Assembly (NCBI GenBank): GCA_000733355.1
Contig: JNVV01000010.1
Span: 212,214 to 276,213 of the forward strand
Length of the DNA stretch: 64,000 bases
DNA from: Falciphora oryzae
Taxonomy: Eukaryota > Ascomycota > Sordariomycetes > Magnaporthales > Magnaporthaceae
Direction: 5' to 3'
A program made the position numbers and the translations under genes. Shown here in pieces: positions 57,301-64,000 of the stretch (its first letter is position 1; each line of letters begins with the position of its first letter). Below the pieces are notes generated by a model, which was given only the letters and a program-made list of their open reading frames with translations, was not told the DNA's origin and searched no databases.

Positions 57301-59198
57301 ACTCGGGGTTGGATTCATGGTGCCGACGCCCACAACTCCACATTCCCTTTGCCTTGCATGGCAGCCAGAGGCGAGTCTCTCCAAGAGGCAATGCCGTGGA
57401 TCATCTGGGGATCAAGCTCGGTGAGGCTTGGCGGATTTGGGGGGTTGGGAGCGAACCGCACTCGACGTGCAGGTACGCCGCCACCTACGATCTGCGCAGG
57501 CCTCGGTTTCCCATGCGCGGGATCTGCCGCGCGCGAGACGCGCAGGTTTTGTCAACATGAGTGCATCGATGGCGAGTATTTGCTTCGTCACAATTTCGAT
57601 ATGTGGATTTCTCTTCGGCCCAGCCTCTAGATCTAGTCCACCTCCCGCAAGCCGCGTGGATCTCTGGCAAGTCCATGACGAGCTCTGGCACTTAGGTTGG
57701 GTGAACCGTCTTTTGGAGAGTGCTCGCGCGTGTCTAGGACAGCGGTGTTTCCGAAGTTGGCCGCTTCGGCTTCGTTATCTTTTCATTTTCGTTTTCCCTC
57801 TTGCTCTCTTGTAACCGAGACAGGAAATTTACATGGTCAGCCTGAACGGCGTTCAAAGTGCGAGGTTTGATTCTTTTCAGATATGGATATTTGAAGCCTG
57901 AGGAGCTGATTTCCTGGCGGAAAAAAACGGCTGGATGCCATGGGCAAGAGGCAGATTCTGCCTTGTGGCCCCGCCCCCACTAGCGGTGAGCCAGATCATT
58001 GGCCACCGTTGCAACCCAGGCGGAGCTAAACAAGCTTAGGTGTGATTACCCCAGCCGCAGCTCCCATGCTGCTCCCAGTCCTTCCATCCCGTGCTTTGGC
58101 AGGGTAGAGGGACGCGTGGGACGCAAAGTCCTGTCCTGTGGCTAGAGTCCTCCCCTTGCCTGCCGTATCTGAAGGGCGGGCGCGAAACAGCACACAGCTG
58201 GCTGCACGATCGGTGAAAGGGCTCCTGAGGTCTTGCTTGGCCCGCGTTTAATCATTGGTTCACCACATACTTCACCGGGCGTCTGGTGGTGCGCCGACTG
58301 CAGCCAACCGTGACGCCGGGGTCCAAGCTTTCAATCGAGTCGAGGCCGACCAGGCAGTGCCGTTGAACCAGAGCCACCCGCCATCCACTCTCAGCTGCAG
58401 GACGGCGCGGCGCCCACACAGGCCAAGCCTTCGGGACCCGGAGGCAGCCAATCGATGGACTCTGCTTCGCCGCAGCCTTGAGTCCTACAGCGAAGAAAAA
58501 AAAAAGTCCTACCGGGAGGGCGCCATCTGTTCGTGTCGCAGCGTGCACACCACGCCAACGCCAACAAGCCGCAGCGCCAGGGCACTTTGTCATCCGCACC
58601 CGGGCTCGGCCAACCGCAGTCCAAACAGGTCCCTTCCTAGGACCAAACCTTGCCCGCAAACCTTTGCGTGCTGCGCCAACACAGCAAGAGAGACCCGACG
58701 CTGATCCGAGCCCCGGATTATGTCGCAATCCATGCTCTCCTCAGATCCCTGACCTCGAGAGCCTTAGGTACCTAACCTACCTCACGTAGGCAGAAGAGGA
58801 GGATCCGTCCTTGCCGGCTGAGCTGAGATGGCGACAGAGTGTTGAAACCAAAATACATACCTGGACACCATGTTGCCGTAACTGGGCTTGCTCTGTTTGC
58901 TCTTCTTCATTTCCCCCCCGCCCCTCCTGCCTGTTGGGGGAGACAAAGATAGCGACGGGCGCGACTGTCTGTCTTGCCACTGCCGCGCCGCCGAAGCTTC
59001 CACTCGTTCGTCCGATCATCCGGTCTCCCGATTTGCCCCGTGAAGCCAAAACCGCATTCAACTCTCGCCTGGCCATCGGCACCCGGCCTTATAGAAGACG
59101 TTACGAGAAGACACTAGGGAGGCAGCAACGGGCTAGTGGGGCAACACCTTCACTACTAATCGCCTCCCTATTGGGGATTTTGGAAAGGCCTCATCGCG
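54385..59198. other. 4.8-kb intergenic region
   Basis: The longest gene-poor stretch in the window. Frames of 60-150 codons occur on both strands, but none shows a domain, a run of codons like its neighbours, or exon partners. It contains an A-run at about 54679-54699 and TTAGGTACCTAACCTACCTC at about 58765-58784. It could hold a long promoter for the zinc-finger gene or non-coding transcripts. Confidence 0.45.
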
Positions 59199-62100
59199 AT
59201 GGAATCCAGGAGGACTCTCGCCCCCTCTGTCCGGGGCGACCCGGCAGGCCTCTCGACCGCCCGCGCTCTGTCGCCTGCCCCGAGCGGCCGCTTCAGCCTG
59301 AGGAGAGTATCATTATCGTCGTCGAGGGCTTCCATGTCTTCGGGGTCTTCCGGCTCAACCTCTGCATCGACGTCTGCCGTTATTACCGAGGAGAGCTCCT
59401 GTGTGTAAGTTCATCATGCACATACCCTGCATTCCTAGTCTGTGCACTCTGTCGACGTCCGCGCTTGCAAGGGCATGATCGCCTAACTGTGAGCATCTCG
59501 ACAGCGCTCGAGAGACTGCACTCGGAGACTCGGCGCGGTACCGCTTCATAACGTGGGCTGCTGTCAAGCGAAATGACTGCGAACGCATGACGGACAGCGA
59601 GCGCCTCGAGTGCCCGTTGCTCCGATGCCGCCAACGCTTCAGCGACCACGAGAGAATGCTGCGACATCTTGCTTCCTGCGATCACCTTGGGACTTGCGAG
59701 TACTGGTGCTACGAGCATATGAGGGTGGAGCGCTTCGACGACGCAAAAAGTACCAAACGCTGTCTAAGCCAGCCTTCGTCTAAGCGTCGCAAGATGATCG
59801 TTATGGCCAAGAGCTTCTTCTCGTCGCTCGGCCACAAGGGCCGCAAGGGCGGCGTTTCAGGAACCCTCTCCGACTCGGACTTTGGTGTCGGCGAGAGCGA
59901 GTCTTTGATTTCTGTCAACGACTTGCCGGACGTCGACCCCTTAGCTGGCGCCGAGCTTTCTGGAACCGAGATAGTGGAGATCGACTCGACCGAGGTCGTC
60001 TCGCCGTCACAGCCTTTGACACAGGACCCAGCACCGTCAATACGAACCCGCGCTGTGCCGGCACAGGCCGTACCGCCTGATGTTGTTGACCCCCAGGTCC
60101 TGAGTCTTCCAGAGCTAGAATCGAGCACGGGAATGGAGGTGGATGACTCGTTTATGAACTGGCAGCCCCCAGACATCACGGCCGGTCCCGACCATGCCGT
60201 ATGCTCGGGGCTTTTGGATCCTCCCGTCGACTGGCTGGACGCTGGCGGGGTGAGCCCACTTGGGAGCCCGGCCCAGCGTCCTCCACTCCAGGTCAACACA
60301 TATGATTTACCTCAGCATCGCAAGATGGTGCGTCCGCGGCCTAACCCTGCTCCGCCGACGTCTCGGAGCAAGGACCTTTCCCCGAGCTCCTCAGTTCGGT
60401 CGACAACAAGCACTACTAGCACGACGAGCACCGTGAGCAACACGAGCATGGCGAGCATGGCGAGCGCCACAAGCAACGTTAGCTCGCTCGTCTCCCCCGC
60501 ATCTATTTGGAGCCACGACTCGAATATGTGGACAGGCTTTGCAACGCACTTGACCTCGCCGGCAGAGGACCTCATCAGCGCAGCTGGGTTCTTGCCCGAG
60601 GACGCGGCCTTTGAGGACACTGCGGCAGCCTTCTACGACAACACGTGTCCGCCTCCTGGCCTCCTGGACACCATATTCGAGCTCCCTGCCGACATCCCCG
60701 AGACCAAAGGCGTCCCAGAAAACCTGTCGTCGGACCCTCTCCTGTTTGCCCAGGACGCAGCCCTGTACTCGGGACAGCACGGACACTCGTATGCAGCCAA
60801 TCTCGTTATCACCGATGAGGATCCTGAGAGAATGGTGGAGCCCCCGCATGTTGTAGTTCCATCTGCTTCGGTCGATGCGTTCAGCCTGGCTCAGGCTCCT
60901 GCGAAGGTCCCCTTACCACAGCCAGTTACCACCCAGACTACGACCGCAAGCAAACCACCGACGTTACCACGGCTCAACACGAAGGCCCTCGTCGGCTCTG
61001 CATGGGATTCACTGCTTGAGCACGTTGCTAGCTCGCAGGCGAAGATCCAAAAAGTTACCAACAATCCCCTCGCCGACCATCTGCGCACCCTGTCGCCCCG
61101 AATTATTGCCCAGCACGGGCTTAACTCGCTTCAGGGGCTCCTCGACGGCCACCTTTCGACCTCTCCCACCGGCATACTCTGTCTGATCCACGTAATTTAT
61201 GCACTCTCGGTTATTGTGTACTACAAAAACGACGTGGCCGTGCGCTGCAGCCAGCTCTACGTCCAGTCTCTTGTGTACTCGACTGTGTTGTCCGAGGAAG
61301 CAAAACCTTTTTATAACCAGCTGGCGGCCGCAATCTGGCAACCAACCGATCTGTCCAAGACAGACCTCAGCCAAGGGCTATTGAGACAATACGCATCGAT
61401 CAGGCGCACTCCCAGCCAGAAAGGCAAGGAGAGATCTGGCGACCTTTCTCGCCATATTCCGTATCAAGAGGATCCACTGATTTGCACCGCCAGGAACTTC
61501 CTCGACGGTCAGTATTAGGATCACCGACGTTGTGGGGCTGATTTTTCTTGAATTTCTACTGACATTCATCTTAATCTCTGGCTTTAGATCTTGAATGCTC
61601 TGTAATCCTCAACTCGCCCTCAGAATCTCCAGATGTTGTCACCTCGGGTCTCTATGCCAGGCATCTCCAGGAATCCTCGGTGAAGCAAGGCCCCAGCATC
61701 ACACTTACCGCGGCGGCCCGACACGTCCTCCGAGAACTAGCAAACAGATTCAACAGTCCAGAAGACCTTCTCGTCCTCTTGAAAAAGATCTTCCGACGTG
61801 TTGGTTCTGGCTCGATCGTAACCGTGCGCAGGCTCGAGCTTGAGATACTGCAAGCCGGCAAGGTAAGACCTTGTTTTTTTTTTTTTTCCTCCTTATTTCC
61901 AGACTATGTTATTGTACGCGTCGATTTTAACCGTTCTCTCGCTCTAGATCTGTCTACCGTCTAGTGTCTACTTCGACGAGTTTACCTCGGCTGTCGGACA
62001 TCTCTGTGACCGCCTCTACCTGAAATATGGAGGGGGGGCCTCACAGCGGACAGCATACCACAAACGCGGAATCACTCTCTTTGATGCCCTGATCGCGGAC

Positions 62101-62781
62101 TTGGACTCGAGCCGCACGGCAGCCGCCTTGTTTCAGCAACCTCCTACCGTTGATAGTGCACTACTCTTCGACGATGCATTCCTGAAGTCTATTACTCCAT
62201 GCATGGCCAACGGTGCAGCGGATACCCTCCTTTTTCCGTTCGACTTGGATCCTACCGCCATGGACTTCTCAGGATTGGGTGCAACAGAGCAGCCGCTGAA
62301 GAGCGCGGACGGGCCTTCGGTGCCTGTATCCGGGATAGAAGCTGGCGATTCGACAGCCAGACAAGATTTCGAAGTCACCCAGCCTCCTCTGTCAGCTCCG
62401 TCCGCCTCCGCCTCCACTTCCTCCTCGTCTTCGTCTTCGTCTCCCACAACGTCGTCAACGTCATCTCCCTCTGAGTCTGTCCCCACAGCGTCGTCGTCAT
62501 CATCATCGCTGGCGCGGACGGAGGCGAACGACTGCTGCGACATCTGCGGGTACCGTCCAAAAGGAGACCCGCAGTGGTTCAAGGGCAGCATGGCGAAACA
62601 CAAGAAGCTGCAGCATTCGGCCGCGCCACCCAAGATCTACAAGTGCCAATACCCCGGTTGTTCGAGCCAGTATAAGAACCGACCGGACAATTTGAGGCAG
62701 CACCAGATCGAAAAGAGGCACTTTGTGGACGGGGAAGAGCAGCACCGACGACCGAGCAAGAGGAAGAAGTTGTCTGATTGA
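59199..62781 (+). CDS. C2H2 zinc-finger protein, probable transcription factor
   Basis: Exons 59199-59404, 59505-61507, 61588-61862 and 61948-62781 (1105 aa). Each junction preserves phase: GTAAGT donor after exon 1, GTCAGT after exon 2, GTAAGA after exon 3, with CTAG/TTAG/ACAG acceptors. Residues 1-68 are Ser/Arg-rich. A Cys/His cluster follows (LECPLLRCRQRFSDHERMLR to SCDHLGTCEYWC). The middle ~350 residues are acidic and Ser/Thr/Pro-rich, fitting an activation region, then a helical domain (about 485-690) with hydrophobic VIYALSVIVYY. The C-terminus has two C2H2 fingers: CDICGYRPKGDPQW...HKKLQH and YKCQYPGCSSQYKNRPDNLR...H, followed by a basic tail (RRPSKRKKLSD) that looks like an NLS. DNA targets unknown. 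Confidence 0.85.
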
Positions 62782-63724
62782 ACAGGTAGCCGTGGGCGGG
62801 TTGTGCGTGTTCCTTTTACGAAATGCTGCTTTTGGCTGTTGCCATGTTTTGGTTTTTTTTTTCTTTCTTTCTCACTCTGTTTTTGTCAAGGTCATGGATT
62901 AACTGGGAATAGCGACATGGTACACAACGGAGTTTTGAAAGCCCGAGATGCGGCTTTGTTTGGGGTATACCACTTGTATTTACCGATTTGAGGATATGCA
63001 TTGTCTTTAGGGGTTGGCAGTTGTTATTTCCACCACCCGACAGGGCCCAAGGGGGGCCCTATCACCAGCACGAAGCTCCCTACCTATCCCAATAATATGA
63101 CCCGGTAGGATCGAGAACTGCATGTTACGACTGTTGTCCTGTTTGAAAGCCTTTTCAAGATAAGAATCATCTTGAGGATGTACTCCGATATGTTTGTACA
63201 CACCAACTCAATTCATGTTCACTTTTTGTGTTGTCTTGTGCTGGCTTTGGAGCACATATTGGAGCTCAACTCGCTTAGAAGTGCAGTGACGACGTTCTAA
63301 TCCCGGGAATTTCGCCGTGAACGCACCCACCCCGTCTTTCCAACAATCTCCCTCGGTAGGACGGATGCGGCATCGACATTCAGATTCCGGCTGGACCTAA
63401 GAAGCCTAGCCGAGCCGGTCGAACCAGGGCGGCGCCGAGCTCGCAGGAGTCTAGTCGCTTGACCAGTGGAGAATTTATAGCGCTTCGCTCCACTTTCCAG
63501 GCCTGGGGATCACAGGGAGGACCTCACGAGCAGCGAGAAGATTCTTTTGATTGACGGGTGGGTGTCTTGTGACTGGATGAATTTTGCTTTTGTCAGGATG
63601 TGAATGTTTTTCTTCTTGTCGGACACTTCCTCCTCTCTGAGAGCCTCTCCTTTTCCACGCTTCCTGGCGACGTGAATCCCCCACTCACACCAAGCTCCCG
63701 CGCGCGCAGACGCCAACCGCGACA
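62782..63724. promoter_or_regulatory. Intergenic region upstream of ribokinase
   Basis: A 0.9-kb stretch between two plus-strand genes, probably the 3' UTR of the zinc-finger gene and the ribokinase promoter. It has a T-run near 62853-62860. No gene is visible. Confidence 0.45.
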
Positions 63725-64000
63725 ATGGCATCGTCGTCCCAGACGTCGCTGCCCCTGATCACGGTGCTGGGGTCGCTCAACATCGACCTGGTGTCGTACG
63801 TGCCCCACCACCCGCTTCCCGGCGAGACCCTGACGTCGAGCTCCTTCGCCGTCTCGCCCGGCGGCAAGGGCGCCAACCAGGCCGTCGCCTGCGCCAAGCT
63901 CTCGCGCCCGCGCCCCGGCGGCGGCGGCGATGCTGCTGCTGCTGCTGCTGCTGCCGCCGCCACCGCAACGGCCGCCGTCCGCATGGTCGGGGCCGTCGGG
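63725..64000 (+). CDS. Ribokinase (PfkB family), N-terminal part, cut by window end
   Basis: The frame runs open to the window edge. The product would phosphorylate D-ribose at O5 for entry to the pentose phosphate pathway. The start MASSSQTSLPLITVLGSLNI shows the first PfkB strand (GSLNIDLV), then HHPLPGETL and the signature VSPGGKGANQAVACAKL. A GCT-repeat-encoded Ala run (residues ~69-80) interrupts the fold before RMVGAVG, where most ribokinases have a short loop. The ATP-binding C-terminal half lies outside the window. The Ala run is probably a variable-length surface loop. PfkB family is certain; ribose as substrate is by resemblance to RBKS. Confidence 0.85.
   Translation, partial: MASSSQTSLPLITVLGSLNIDLVSYVPHHPLPGETLTSSSFAVSPGGKGANQAVACAKLSRPRPGGGGDAAAAAAAAAATATAAVRMVGAVG

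Overview
The window looks like nuclear DNA of a filamentous ascomycete (Pezizomycotina, most likely a Sordariomycete). The genes are compact, GC-rich and not in operons. Their introns are short (about 60-120 nt) with GTRNGT donors, CTRAC branch sites and YAG acceptors. The protein set is typically fungal: Atg13, Hse1, a Sup35-type eRF3 with a QGY-rich prion-like head, a Yrb30-type Ran-binding protein, a PDR-type ABC transporter and a fungal-type histone H4 variant. One run of 127 N marks an assembly gap. I rebuilt gene models by joining exons by hand, checking reading phase and family conservation. No tRNA, rRNA or CRISPR was found.

Layout: 1-817 (-) 5' part of U2AF large subunit; 1553-3066 (+) OGG1; 3713-6370 (-) HSE1; 7516-10526 (-) ATG13; 12734-15945 (-) SNF2 translocase; 16600-18516 (-) Ran-binding protein; 19619-21976 (+) SUP35/eRF3; 22242-22677 foldback MITE; 26444-29377 (+) PEP carboxykinase; 29477-29603 gap; 30018-31086 (-) methyltransferase-like membrane protein; 31725-33652 (+) cytochrome P450; 34099-38629 (-) PDR ABC transporter; 40742-40900 hairpin repeat; 42059-43231 (-) CK2 beta; 44140-45222 (+) JmjC/cupin protein; 45553-46492 (-) Vip1-like RRM protein; 47380-47661 (-) 70-residue protein; 48803-50108 (+) coiled-coil protein; 51985-52876 (+) divergent histone H4; 53338-54384 (-) membrane GNAT-like protein; 59199-62781 (+) C2H2 zinc-finger protein; 63725-end (+) ribokinase, cut by the window edge.

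Most genes are unlinked housekeeping functions: splicing, base-excision repair, endosomal sorting, autophagy, nuclear transport, translation termination, gluconeogenesis, kinase regulation and chromatin. The only pair suggesting a shared role is the convergent P450 and PDR transporter, a possible detoxification pair. No secondary-metabolite backbone gene is present.

The most unusual features are the divergent six-exon histone H4 with a 16-nt microexon and a C-terminal extension, the PEPCK start codon split by an intron, the Sup35 prion-like domain closed off by an intron whose retention would give a free N-domain, a cluster of psi-K-x-E motifs in the OGG1 tail, two snap-back repeats, and ACCTAGGT/TAGGTAGG tracts scattered between genes.
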